Below are positions 25,679 to 32,947 of a DNA stretch of 37,756 nucleotides, piece by piece (within the stretch, counting starts at the first letter, position 1; each line of letters opens with the position of its first letter). Source of the DNA: Pseudomonadales bacterium (GTDB taxonomy: Bacteria; Pseudomonadota; Gammaproteobacteria; Pseudomonadales; Pseudohongiellaceae); NCBI GenBank assembly GCA_022360535.1, contig JAKSCP010000398.1:1-37756 (forward strand), in the 5' to 3' direction. The notes beneath the pieces were generated by a model that searched no databases, had not been told where the DNA came from, and saw only the letters and a list, made by a program, of their open reading frames with translations. Position numbers and translations under genes: made by a program.

Positions 25679-25910
25679 TGTGGTTGTTTTTCGCCATTTT
25701 ACGGGAGCTAGCGGCGAGTCCTGTGCAAGCCACTCATCCCAGTTTACCTTATCCACGTGCCGGAAACCGTGCCAAAAAGTAGCGTTCCCAGCACTTTATG
25801 CCCCAGATTTTGACCTATACCGTAAACCTGAATAAATAGACCTTGTCTGCAGACCGCATGAGCAGTAGCATGCGCCTCTTTCATGCCAAGTTTCATGAGC
25901 CAACACCGCA

Positions 25911-27005
25911 GTGCCTAGACGCGAAAGCAACGCCAGCGAAATCTCGGAACAAATCATCAGCATCTTACAAGAGAAGGAGCTGCTGCCTGCTGATGCTGAT
26001 CAATCAAGCGTCGATGCAATTAACAACCAAATAAGTAATCTACTGGTTCGCAAGGGTTTCCCAGAAGGTGATGTGCGCACCAAGGCGGTTACCGTCCTAC
26101 TCTCCGACATTCGCGGTTTTTCTGCTATCGCCAATTCCCATGCCGCCACTGATGTAGTCGCACTTCTTAATCGTTACTTCCAACGCATGGGTGACATCAT
26201 CTCGCAGTATGGTGGCCGCATCGATAAGCTAATGGGCGATTCTATTCTGGTTGTATTTGGCCTGCCTGAACCAAAGGATGATGATGTTGAGCGCGCCCTG
26301 GCTTGTGCAGTTGAGATGCAACAAGCGATGTCTGAACTCAACGAATACAATCAGAGTGTCAGCATGCCAGATCTGTTTATGGGCATCGGCATCAACTCCG
26401 GTGAAGTTGTGGTTGGGGAGCTGGGATCGGACCACTACAATGAATACACGGTCATCGGTGACGAGGTTAATCTGGTGTCCCGAATCGAGTCCCATAGTCT
26501 GCGTGGGCAAATCCTGATCAGTGAACGCACCTACAAGCTCGCCACTGACTACACCGAAGTTAGCTCACCGAACCAGATCGAAGTAAAAGGTTCCACCAAT
26601 GCTGTGAACCTCTACGAGTTGTTCTCAACGAACCGGCCAAAGCTTTTAGAAGTACCCCGTCGTGAAGAACGGAAGAGCCCACGTGTTACGACTTCGATGC
26701 CCTTGGTCTTTCAGTTACTCAGTGGGAAGATCGTGCAACCGGAAAAGTACCAAGGCATTGTCCTGGACCTTTCCTACAACGGCATGATGATAAGCACCGA
26801 AGAGCGGCTGCCGGTTATGTCTGAAGTCAAAATGTCACTCGCGCTGGAATTATTCGGCGACAAGAAGACAGACGTGTATGCACGTATTCTCAAATCTGAG
26901 CAGAACAACGACCGCTATCGCAGCAGCATGGAAATGACCAACATCAGCCGCGAAGGCCAGGCGGCAATCAAGCAGTACGTCGACCAGTTAATCCTCGCTT
27001 CGTAA
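25911..27005 (+). CDS. Class III nucleotide cyclase fused to C-terminal PilZ domain
   Basis: This 364-residue cytosolic protein joins a class III adenylate/guanylate cyclase domain (about 55-235) to a PilZ domain (about 250-360). Cyclase residues: metal Asp D66 (SDIRGF) and D110 (KLMGDS), substrate Lys K106, and VIGDEVNLVSRIE with D184, N187 and R191 in the catalytic order. The Lys/Asp pair suggests ATP, hence cAMP. PilZ residues: RKSPR (R254, R258) and DLSYNG (D286, S288, G291), both c-di-GMP-binding motifs intact. The start is a GTG with no strong ribosome site; an in-frame stop at 25896 excludes a longer N-terminus. The helical N-terminus (1-50) may dimerise. A response-regulator gene follows. 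Confidence 0.88.
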   Translation: MPRRESNASEISEQIISILQEKELLPADADQSSVDAINNQISNLLVRKGFPEGDVRTKAVTVLLSDIRGFSAIANSHAATDVVALLNRYFQRMGDIISQYGGRIDKLMGDSILVVFGLPEPKDDDVERALACAVEMQQAMSELNEYNQSVSMPDLFMGIGINSGEVVVGELGSDHYNEYTVIGDEVNLVSRIESHSLRGQILISERTYKLATDYTEVSSPNQIEVKGSTNAVNLYELFSTNRPKLLEVPRREERKSPRVTTSMPLVFQLLSGKIVQPEKYQGIVLDLSYNGMMISTEERLPVMSEVKMSLALELFGDKKTDVYARILKSEQNNDRYRSSMEMTNISREGQAAIKQYVDQLILAS

Positions 27006-27031
27006 CAAACCAATCACTTACCAAAGTACTT

Positions 27032-27081
27032 CTGGCTGCAATTGATTGCCGAGAGCTTATCTCGACTCAATTAATTGCCAG
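27032..27081. repeat. Long imperfect hairpin between cyclase and response-regulator genes
   Basis: CTGG (27032-27035) pairs with CCAG (27078-27081), CAATTGATTG (27039-27048) with CAATTAATTG (27068-27077, one G-T), and CGAGA (27050-27054) with TCTCG (27060-27064) around the loop GCTTA. That is about 19 pairs in 50 bases. No T run follows on the plus strand, so it is not a simple terminator. It begins 27 bases past the cyclase stop and ends 44 bases before the response-regulator GTG, so it may stabilise, process or attenuate the transcript. Confidence 0.55.
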
Positions 27082-27114
27082 AACCTGTCGTAATACTCGT
27101 GACGTCACTTTGTT

Positions 27115-27118
27115 GGAG
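27115..27118 (+). promoter_or_regulatory. Ribosome binding site that fixes the response-regulator start
   Basis: GGAG ends 7 bases before the GTG at 27126. It supports that GTG over the TTG at 27075, which lies inside the hairpin at 27032-27081 and would add 17 unconserved residues. Confidence 0.7.
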
Positions 27119-27125
27119 CGAGCCT

Positions 27126-27581
27126 GTGAACGACCTGGCCATCATGCAACCGTCAGAAAATCGGTTACTGTGCGTAGACGATAGTACTGACATCACTGAT
27201 ATTCTGCAGGAAATAGGTATCGACGCGGGCTACGAAGTTCGCGTAGTGAACAAGTTCGAGTTAATCACCCATGAAATTGATAGCTTCAATCCTACCGTGA
27301 TCTTTCTCGATCTGAATCTAGGCCCAAATGATGTATTCGACGACAAAGAAATTCCCCGCGAAGGCTTGGAAATTCTAAAGTATCTCGCTGCCAGTAAATC
27401 TCTTGCCAAGATTGTCATTCTCAGTGGTATGTCCCGACGATCGCGAGAACTGAATCGCTACCTGGGCCGGGATCTGGAACTCAATGTGGTCGCCAGTGTC
27501 TCTAAACCCTTTCGCGCCGATTCCATCGGTAAGCTGTTGGATAAGCTTAAAGAAGAACCTCTGACCGCAAGCTTAATATGA
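27126..27581 (+). CDS. Single-domain response regulator (receiver only)
   Basis: From the GTG at 27126 this is 151 residues, all receiver domain. Motifs are LLCVDDS (acidic pair, about residues 18-19), VIFLDLNL (phosphoryl-acceptor Asp, about 62), VILSGMS (switch Ser, about 100) and SVSKPF (Lys, about 127), all intact. The insert around GPNDVFDDKEIPREG after the acceptor Asp is longer than usual. There is no output domain, so it likely works through protein contact or phosphotransfer. It follows the cyclase-PilZ gene by 120 bases with a hairpin between, and may tune or follow cyclase signalling. No histidine kinase lies in the window. Confidence 0.88.
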   Translation: MNDLAIMQPSENRLLCVDDSTDITDILQEIGIDAGYEVRVVNKFELITHEIDSFNPTVIFLDLNLGPNDVFDDKEIPREGLEILKYLAASKSLAKIVILSGMSRRSRELNRYLGRDLELNVVASVSKPFRADSIGKLLDKLKEEPLTASLI

Positions 27582-27589
27582 GCTGATGG

Positions 27590-28042
27590 TCAGACTGCAA
27601 CATCAATAAGTTTAACCAGCACAGCCCGGGCTAAGGACCAGCTGATACAAGCAAGAACATCGAGCACAAAAAACTTTCGCCTGCTAAATCCACTGATTCC
27701 TACCACCGCCGGCACAATGCTCCTAATTGCTGGCACAAAACGTCCGACGAATATTGCAAAGCCGCCAAAGCGCGCGATCAATGCATCCGCACGCTGAATC
27801 TGTTGCCCGTACTTTGCCGCAAAGTCGCTGTGATGAAAGCGCGGTCCGATCAGATAGCCCGCGTAGAATCCAACATGATCTCCCGCTAGTGCACCCGACA
27901 TCGCCAAGGGCACTATAAGCTCCAGGCTCGCCACACCAGTGCTGAACAGCACTGAGGCAACGATTAGCAAAAGAGCGCCGGAAACGAATAGCCCTATGCC
28001 CAGGCAGGATTCGAGAAACGCCAAGGCAGGCACCAGCAGCAC
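27590..28042 (-). CDS. DedA-family membrane protein (short)
   Basis: DedA proteins are multi-helix inner-membrane proteins linked to undecaprenyl/polar lipid flipping and membrane potential. This 150-residue copy has FLESCLGIGLFVSGALLL, GALAGDHVGFYAGYLIG and, most tellingly, GGFAIFVGRFVPAIRSIVPAVVGISGF with the family's FxGRFxPxxR motif. The start is a GTG with AGGAG 6 bases before it. The family usually has 190-220 residues; DedA-like sequence (ILNFIEVNQEQA) continues in frame upstream of the GTG to a stop at about 28100, but without ATG, GTG or TTG. The gene ends 8 bases from the convergent response-regulator gene. The C-terminus is also shorter than usual. Confidence 0.83.
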   Translation of the reverse strand: MLLVPALAFLESCLGIGLFVSGALLLIVASVLFSTGVASLELIVPLAMSGALAGDHVGFYAGYLIGPRFHHSDFAAKYGQQIQRADALIARFGGFAIFVGRFVPAIRSIVPAVVGISGFSRRKFFVLDVLACISWSLARAVLVKLIDVAV

Positions 28043-28158
28043 TGCCTGCTCCTGGTTGACTTCGATGAAATTGAGTATTGCTTCCTGGATGATCGAGTAC
28101 TTTCGTTAATTCAACTATGCTGCATGTTGAAGCATACGTCCGACTCCAACAACTCGAT

Positions 28159-29025
28159 CTACTTGATCATGTCTAAAGATATGCGCCCCATGCCAGCAAA
28201 CCCTCTGCTATTGTTTTCATGGGTGAGCAGTATTTCTTCCGCAGTCAGCCACAGTACCGCTTCCCATTGGTCTGAGGGGAAAAACTGTATGGATCGCATG
28301 TTGTCCCAATCTACTCCACTCTCTGTGGTGGGCGCATACCAGATGAATTTCAGTGGGGAGAATGCTCTGCGTTGGTTGCTGACCAATAGCAGATCACTCG
28401 TTTCGGGATGAATATCGGCTGCGGTTACCAACGAATCCACCACAAGAGACTGGCTGGGCATTGGTGAATAGTTACCCGGCACTTTTGGAATGCGATAGAG
28501 GTTAGTGTTGCCATCTCCCCGGTTTTTGGTGAACAGCCATAACTCATCACCACGCACCGCAAGCCCTTCGGAATCAAAATTATGAGCACCGGGATTTCCG
28601 GCGACATAATCACCATAACTGAATGAGATGACTTCCGCAGTAGCAGAACCCGATTCCAGCTCGTTCCAGGCAACTTTATAAATAGTCAGTTGATCCCTGC
28701 TGTTAAAGTTGTTTCCTGTGTCTGCAATATAGAGATACTGATCATCCTGGGCTAATGATTCCCAATCTACATTTTCGGCATTGGTGATCGTAGTGGTCGA
28801 GACCAGACTTCCATCCTCATCCAATTGGTAAACTTCGGCGGCATTGCCGCTGTCATTTATCGTCCAATAGAAGTTCCCGCGCTTGGCTAGTCCAGAACTT
28901 TCGTCGATTAATGGAGAAAATCGGGCTAGCTGCTCAATAGTTGGTCCGGATTCAGAAGAATCAGCGGCGTCACAGGCAGCAAGAGCAAAGACGAAGCAAA
29001 GAAAGGCCAGGTGTGAGTAGGTCAT
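28159..29025 (-). CDS. Lipoprotein with beta-propeller-like repeats
   Basis: From the ATG at 29025 this is 288 residues: MTYSHLAFLCFVFALAACDAADSS has a good lipobox (LAAC), so it is a lipoprotein. The frame is open upstream to 29154, but that stretch holds a terminator and a tandem repeat, so I reject the longer start. The mature protein has WTINDSGNAAEVYQL, WESLAQDDQYLYIADTGNN and LRG-type blades, DELWLFTKNRGDGNTNLY and GGGG-free beta-turn repeats (SDLLLVSNQ, EILLTHENNSRG), like bacterial beta-propeller proteins of the SdiA-regulated/esterase-like phytase type. It may bind or hydrolyse an envelope ligand. It is transcribed separately from the YceI gene by the terminator at 29098-29128. Confidence 0.7.
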   Translation of the reverse strand: MTYSHLAFLCFVFALAACDAADSSESGPTIEQLARFSPLIDESSGLAKRGNFYWTINDSGNAAEVYQLDEDGSLVSTTTITNAENVDWESLAQDDQYLYIADTGNNFNSRDQLTIYKVAWNELESGSATAEVISFSYGDYVAGNPGAHNFDSEGLAVRGDELWLFTKNRGDGNTNLYRIPKVPGNYSPMPSQSLVVDSLVTAADIHPETSDLLLVSNQRRAFSPLKFIWYAPTTESGVDWDNMRSIQFFPSDQWEAVLWLTAEEILLTHENNSRGFAGMGRISLDMIK

Positions 29026-29034
29026 CGCTTGTCG

Positions 29035-29066
29035 GTGTGCCAGGAATTGAGTGTGCCAGGAATTGA
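29035..29066. repeat. Perfect tandem 16-bp repeat in the leader of the lipoprotein gene
   Basis: GTGTGCCAGGAATTGA occurs twice without a gap (29035-29050 and 29051-29066), ending 9 bases from the lipoprotein ATG at 29025. The unit length is not a multiple of three, which argues that this stretch is not translated. A recent duplication affecting the untranslated leader or start spacing is likely. Confidence 0.85.
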
Positions 29067-29097
29067 TCGCCTCAAGATGACAAAGTGTAGACAAAAG

Positions 29098-29128
29098 AAA
29101 AGGGCTCGCCAATCGGCTGAGCCCTTTT
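29098..29128. terminator. Strong hairpin terminator downstream of the YceI lipoprotein gene
   Basis: AAAAGGGCTC (29098-29107) and GAGCCCTTTT (29119-29128) form a perfect 10-bp stem around an 11-base loop. On the minus strand a TTTTCTTTT run follows, so it ends the operon 30 bases past the stop at 29158. Plus-strand reading also ends in TTTT, so it may be bidirectional, although no plus-strand gene leads into it. Confidence 0.85.
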
Positions 29129-29157
29129 CGTAAATCGGTGTTACTTGAACGCACTAA

Positions 29158-29799
29158 CTATCCTGCATCCATAAACTCCACATGCACTTCCAGCTCGATC
29201 TCATCGCCCACACCGAAACTGGTGAATCGATCTACGCCAAAGTCTGAGCGCAGGAATGTCACCGCGCCGGAAAAACCAACCGTGTAGCTACGGGTGAGGA
29301 AATTGCGTCCACCACCATGAAACTCTACTTCCAGATTCACTGGAGCCGTTACGCCATGAAAAGTCAGTTCACCAGCATAGACGAAAGTATTGTCACCGGT
29401 GGATTCCACAAAGGAAGTTGTGCGGTACACAGCCTGTGGGTAGTTGGCAACATCAAGCCAGTCATCCCCGCGTAGCTCCTCTTCAAACTCTGGGAGATTA
29501 ACGTTGATGGACGACATATCCACGATAACTTCCAGGTTGGCGTTCTCGATATCTTCGGGATCGAAATCCAGAGTGGCATCAAAAGTTTCGAAGCGACCCA
29601 GGAATGTGGAGAAGCCCAGATGATTCAATTTAAACAGCAGCGCGGCATGATCCGTATCCAACGTGTACGCACCTGCTCGAAGCTCTGTGATCTCGGTAGT
29701 CTGATCGGGTGTCACCAGGCGATCACAGGCACCTAACAAAGCCAGAGCAGCAATGATAAGTGGCGTGCGAGCTATGCCGACATTTAATTGTTTTAACAT
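29158..29799 (-). CDS. YceI-family lipoprotein
   Basis: This 213-residue protein begins MLKQLNVGIARTPLIIAALALLGACDR; LLGAC is a lipobox, so it is a lipid-anchored member of a normally soluble family. YceI proteins have a lipocalin-like barrel that binds isoprenoids such as ubiquinone precursors. Seen: YTLDTDHAALLFKLNHLGFSTFLGRF, FDATLDFDPEDIENANLEV, FEEELRGDDWLDVANYPQAVY and GELTFHGVTAPVNLEV, all core signatures. It follows a second YceI gene by 33 bases on the same strand, downstream of the PQQ dehydrogenase, and is ended by the terminator at 29098-29128. Association with electron-transfer proteins suggests quinone carriage. Confidence 0.93.
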   Translation of the reverse strand: MLKQLNVGIARTPLIIAALALLGACDRLVTPDQTTEITELRAGAYTLDTDHAALLFKLNHLGFSTFLGRFETFDATLDFDPEDIENANLEVIVDMSSINVNLPEFEEELRGDDWLDVANYPQAVYRTTSFVESTGDNTFVYAGELTFHGVTAPVNLEVEFHGGGRNFLTRSYTVGFSGAVTFLRSDFGVDRFTSFGVGDEIELEVHVEFMDAG

Positions 29800-29832
29800 G
29801 GAGAAACCTATTCTTATGTAGTTAACAGCTGG

Positions 29833-30408
29833 CTATTGCTGCATTGCGTAGACGTCTACGATGACTTTGACTTCGTTAGGCACTTCAGCGGTATTCGCCC
29901 AGTAACCCTGCCCTACACCGTACTCCAGACGCAGAATTTCTACTTCGCTGGTCAGATGAAAACACACCTGTCCATCGCAAGTCTCAATGCTGAGATCGAA
30001 AGGAAAGGTCATGGGGTTGGTTTGATCACGGATAGTCAGCGTGCCATCGGACTCAAAAGAAGTGACTCCAGTCAGTCGGCATTGCTCAGCACTGAAAGTG
30101 GCGGTCGGCCAGGTGTCTACATCGAACAACTCGTAGTCCAACAAGTAGTCCAGCACTTCGGGAGAATCCACATCGATATCTTCAATGTGAATCGTCACAT
30201 CGAATTTGCAGCTACCGGGACGCATAGGATCGATGTCGAAGTTGGCCTCGACATTGGCAAACACACCCTGGTAAGGATCCGTACCGTAGGAATACTCAAA
30301 GATAACTTGAGACATCCCGGGATCGAGCACCCAGTTGGCTGCATTGGCTTGTACTCCCAAGCCTGCTAGCGCTAGACCTAGAATCGCTCGATTGATTAAT
30401 TTACGCAT
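29833..30408 (-). CDS. YceI-family periplasmic protein
   Basis: This 191-residue protein has a Sec signal (MRKLINRAILGLALAGLGVQANA) and an isoprenoid-binding YceI barrel: NWVLDPGMSQVIFEYSY, FANVEANFDIDP, EVLDYLLDYELFDVDTWPTATF and GTLTIRDQTNPMTFPFDLSI. Unlike most YceI proteins it has several cysteines (SCKF, EQCRL, ETCDGQVCF), which could form disulfides in the periplasm. It lies 24 bases after the PQQ dehydrogenase stop, with AGGAG about 12 bases before the ATG, and is followed by a YceI lipoprotein. The pair is more divergent than a recent duplication. Confidence 0.92.
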   Translation of the reverse strand: MRKLINRAILGLALAGLGVQANAANWVLDPGMSQVIFEYSYGTDPYQGVFANVEANFDIDPMRPGSCKFDVTIHIEDIDVDSPEVLDYLLDYELFDVDTWPTATFSAEQCRLTGVTSFESDGTLTIRDQTNPMTFPFDLSIETCDGQVCFHLTSEVEILRLEYGVGQGYWANTAEVPNEVKVIVDVYAMQQ

Positions 30409-30432
30409 GGTTCAAATCACTCCTGTTTCAAT

Positions 30433-32373
30433 TTACGGCAAGGCCAGGGCAACGAGTTCCGCTGCTTGACCACCACCGCCGACGAACATGGCAATGTACT
30501 GTTTGCCGTCGTGCTCGTAAGTAAAAGGTAGGCCAGATTGATTGTTGGGCAAATCAATCTCGGCAAGAATTTCTCCAGTCTGTTTGTCGACTGCTCTGAA
30601 AATCGGACTGGCGCCTGGACCACCGGTGCCCTCGCCCACAAACAGGAGAGTTTTGGTCACAAAGATGCCAGCACGCGTTGGAATGCCTGTGCGGCCCACA
30701 TCAACGCCTTCCAGCAACCGATGGTTGGCGACGCGATCTGGTGTATCGGCATTGGCAATCATCCACAGATGATCGCCCGAATTCATATCGATGGCAGTGA
30801 TGCGTCCATAAGGGGGTTTGACGATATCCAGCCCTTGAATACGTGGCACGCGCACACCGAAAGCAGCACTGAGATCCAAATCTGAATTTTCATCTTTCTC
30901 CAGCGACATGACTGCCAGGGCTGTTCTGGAAGGCACGTAGAGAATGCCAGTCTCTGGATCAATGGCTGCGCCTTCCCAGTTAGCTCCGCCGGTTGCAGAA
31001 GGCAAGGTCAAAACACCACGAGTTCCGTCATCGGCTTCTTCCAGTGAGGGAGGCGTGTAGACACTGGGAGCAAGTCGAAAGCCTTCCAATGACGCTAATG
31101 CGAGAGCGCGAATCTCTGGAGTCCAATCCACGAGATCATCTTCAGTGAATCCCTGACGATCATAAGGGGCTGGCCGAGTGGGATGGGGCTGAGTGGGTGA
31201 ATACCATTCACCTGGTACATCGCCCGCTGGTACCGGTAATTCTTCGATTGGCCAGATTGGCTCTCCGGTTTCCCGATCGAAGGTATAGACCCAATTCTGT
31301 TTGGTCACCGACATCAAAATCTTCCTGCCGTTTGGAAGATCGGAAAGGATGGGTGCGGAGGGAATGTCCCAGTCCCAGATATCGTGATGGGTTAACTGGT
31401 AGTGCCACTGACGTTCTCCAGTTTTGATATCCAGCGCCACGATTGAGTCAGAGAAAAGATTATCGCCTGGACGGTCGCCGCCAAAGCGGTCGCCTGTGGC
31501 AGACTCTACGGGCAGATATACCAGACCCAACTCCGGGTCCCCGGACATGGGCGCCCAGACACCAGCATTACCGGTGAATTCTACGCCGCCATCGAGCCAG
31601 GTTTCGAAACCCACATCACCGCGCTCAGGAACGGTGCGGAAAGTCCACAGTAATTCTCCAGTACGCACATCAAAGCCACGAATATCACCTTTTACATTGG
31701 ATTTGGATCGCGGCCGCATGCCTACACGGTGTGCAGCACCGACAACGATCACGTCATTCATGACAAAAGGTGCTGCAGAGAGGCCTATGTCCGGATAGGG
31801 GAAGCGTGGATCGTCGGCGTTTCGCAGACCAACGAACAAGTCCACGATGCCATTGTCGCCAAAGCTTGGATCCGGAATACCCGTTTCGGCATCCAGTGAA
31901 ACCAGGTGATAACCTGGAGTGACATCGATTACGCGTTTGCTGTCACCATCGGTCCAATAGGCAACTCCGCGGCCAGCACCTTTACGGGGCGCCTCATCAA
32001 AGCGCTGCCCTTCCTGCGGCCGCCAAACCCACAGTACCTGTCCAGAAGTTGCGTCCAACGCCACCACATTGCGAGTGCTGGCAACATTGGCATACAGCAC
32101 GCCATCAACTTCCAGTGGTGTTGATGGGTTGTTGAAATCGGTGGTCGGTCCAAAGTTTGCTGTAGAAAACTGCCAGGCGACTTCCAGCTCCGCTACATTA
32201 TCCGCATTGATCTGATCGAGCGGGGAATAACGCTGAGCAAACTCATCGCCGTGGTATTCAGGCCAATCGCCTTCGTAAACGCTGGTGCCAGATTGACCCA
32301 TGGCAATGGGGGTGGCGAGCAGAGCGCCTGATGCAGCCATGACTAATGAAATCTGGCGTATTTTTGTTGTCAT
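30433..32373 (-). CDS. PQQ-dependent dehydrogenase (quinoprotein)
   Basis: From the ATG at 32373 this is 646 residues with a signal peptide (MTTKIRQISLVMAASGALLATPIAMGQ); a start 25 codons upstream adds polar residues and is less likely. It is an eight-bladed quinoprotein propeller: WPEYHGDEFAQRYSPLDQIN, WAFSTANFG-type turns, TPGYHLVSLDAETG, HHDIWDWDIPSAPI and GVWAPMSGDPELG. It resembles the glucose/quinate type: no vicinal cysteines and no CxxCH, so it has no built-in cytochrome and must pass electrons to quinone or another carrier. The two YceI genes downstream fit the former. Divergent from the SoxCD-like pair across 574 bases. The alcohol or sugar substrate is unknown. Confidence 0.92.
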   Translation of the reverse strand: MTTKIRQISLVMAASGALLATPIAMGQSGTSVYEGDWPEYHGDEFAQRYSPLDQINADNVAELEVAWQFSTANFGPTTDFNNPSTPLEVDGVLYANVASTRNVVALDATSGQVLWVWRPQEGQRFDEAPRKGAGRGVAYWTDGDSKRVIDVTPGYHLVSLDAETGIPDPSFGDNGIVDLFVGLRNADDPRFPYPDIGLSAAPFVMNDVIVVGAAHRVGMRPRSKSNVKGDIRGFDVRTGELLWTFRTVPERGDVGFETWLDGGVEFTGNAGVWAPMSGDPELGLVYLPVESATGDRFGGDRPGDNLFSDSIVALDIKTGERQWHYQLTHHDIWDWDIPSAPILSDLPNGRKILMSVTKQNWVYTFDRETGEPIWPIEELPVPAGDVPGEWYSPTQPHPTRPAPYDRQGFTEDDLVDWTPEIRALALASLEGFRLAPSVYTPPSLEEADDGTRGVLTLPSATGGANWEGAAIDPETGILYVPSRTALAVMSLEKDENSDLDLSAAFGVRVPRIQGLDIVKPPYGRITAIDMNSGDHLWMIANADTPDRVANHRLLEGVDVGRTGIPTRAGIFVTKTLLFVGEGTGGPGASPIFRAVDKQTGEILAEIDLPNNQSGLPFTYEHDGKQYIAMFVGGGGQAAELVALALP

Positions 32374-32947
32374 CGTGGAATCTCTCACTTCAGTCTCTGT
32401 ATTCTGGGTGCAGGGTGACTCTTTACCGTTACCGAGTTCCTTGCTCAATTCTTTATTAATTTGACTCTCTCCAATCGGCTTCGTTCTAGATCATTCCGCA
32501 GCTGATCGCGCCGACTCCTCTTTTTGGCTTCAGCCTGATTTTAGGGTTTGTTTTTATGTCCTTGGAACCGGCCAGGAGGCAGGTGGCTGAAAGAACCGGA
32601 AGAATAAGCAATCTCCCTTCTACATGCAAGCCAAAACCGTTGAATTGAGTGAATAAAGCCCATCAATATCAGTCACTTAGCTCTCTTTTAAGCGAAACGA
32701 TTTGTAATTCTTTGTAACTACCAATCAGTAGCCTAAAAGTTGAAATGACAACTTGTTTGCGAAGCTGAATGGCTATTCAGTGTTGATTCAGCTTAGGACC
32801 CGGTTCTGCGCCTGAACCCGCTGCAGAAAGACAGGTTTGATCAGGCAGGGAATGGCTTTTGGTTTGTCATACCCAGGCGTATACTCGGATCAAAGGCAGT
32901 ACTTTCGATTGACCTCACCACATAGCCTCACAAAGAAGGAGAGCGCA
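32374..32947. other. Divergent intergenic region between PQQ dehydrogenase and SoxC-like genes
   Basis: These 574 bases hold no convincing gene. Both flanking genes have longer open frames (to 32448 and from 32837), but signal-peptide positions and the ribosome site at 32938-32942 place their starts at 32373 and 32948. The main feature is the inverted repeat at 32762-32794. A second small inverted repeat, GGTTC/GAACC, lies just after it (about 32802-32818). AT-rich blocks near 32700-32760 could hold promoters but I cannot assign hexamers. Confidence 0.5.
32762..32794. promoter_or_regulatory. 9+9 bp inverted repeat with an inner half-site
   Basis: AAGCTGAAT (32762-32770) and ATTCAGCTT (32786-32794) are perfect inverted copies separated by 15 bases. 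Within that spacer ATTCAG recurs at 32775-32780, giving three related half-sites and an alternative 6-bp hairpin CTGAAT/ATTCAG with a 4-base loop. It lies 154 bases before the SoxC-like ATG and about 390 from the PQQ dehydrogenase ATG, so it could regulate either. Confidence 0.5.

Noticed and set aside
29026..29154. Longer lipoprotein reading frame up to 29154
   Set aside because: It would translate through a strong terminator hairpin and a tandem repeat whose unit is not a multiple of three; the signal peptide with lipobox starts at 29025.
30433..32448. Methanol-dehydrogenase (XoxF/MxaF) identity for the quinoprotein
   Set aside because: It lacks the vicinal Cys pair and the typical MDH motifs, and no c-type cytochrome partner gene of the mxaG/xoxG type is adjacent.
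708..32681. Shared 12-base TCAGTCACTTAG near 708 and near 32670 in two intergenic regions
   Set aside because: Many identical 12-base pairs are expected by chance in 37 kb, and flanking bases do not match, so no common operator is claimed.
32837..32947. Longer SoxC-like start at 32837
   Set aside because: The twin-arginine signal and a GGAGA ribosome site both place the start at 32948.
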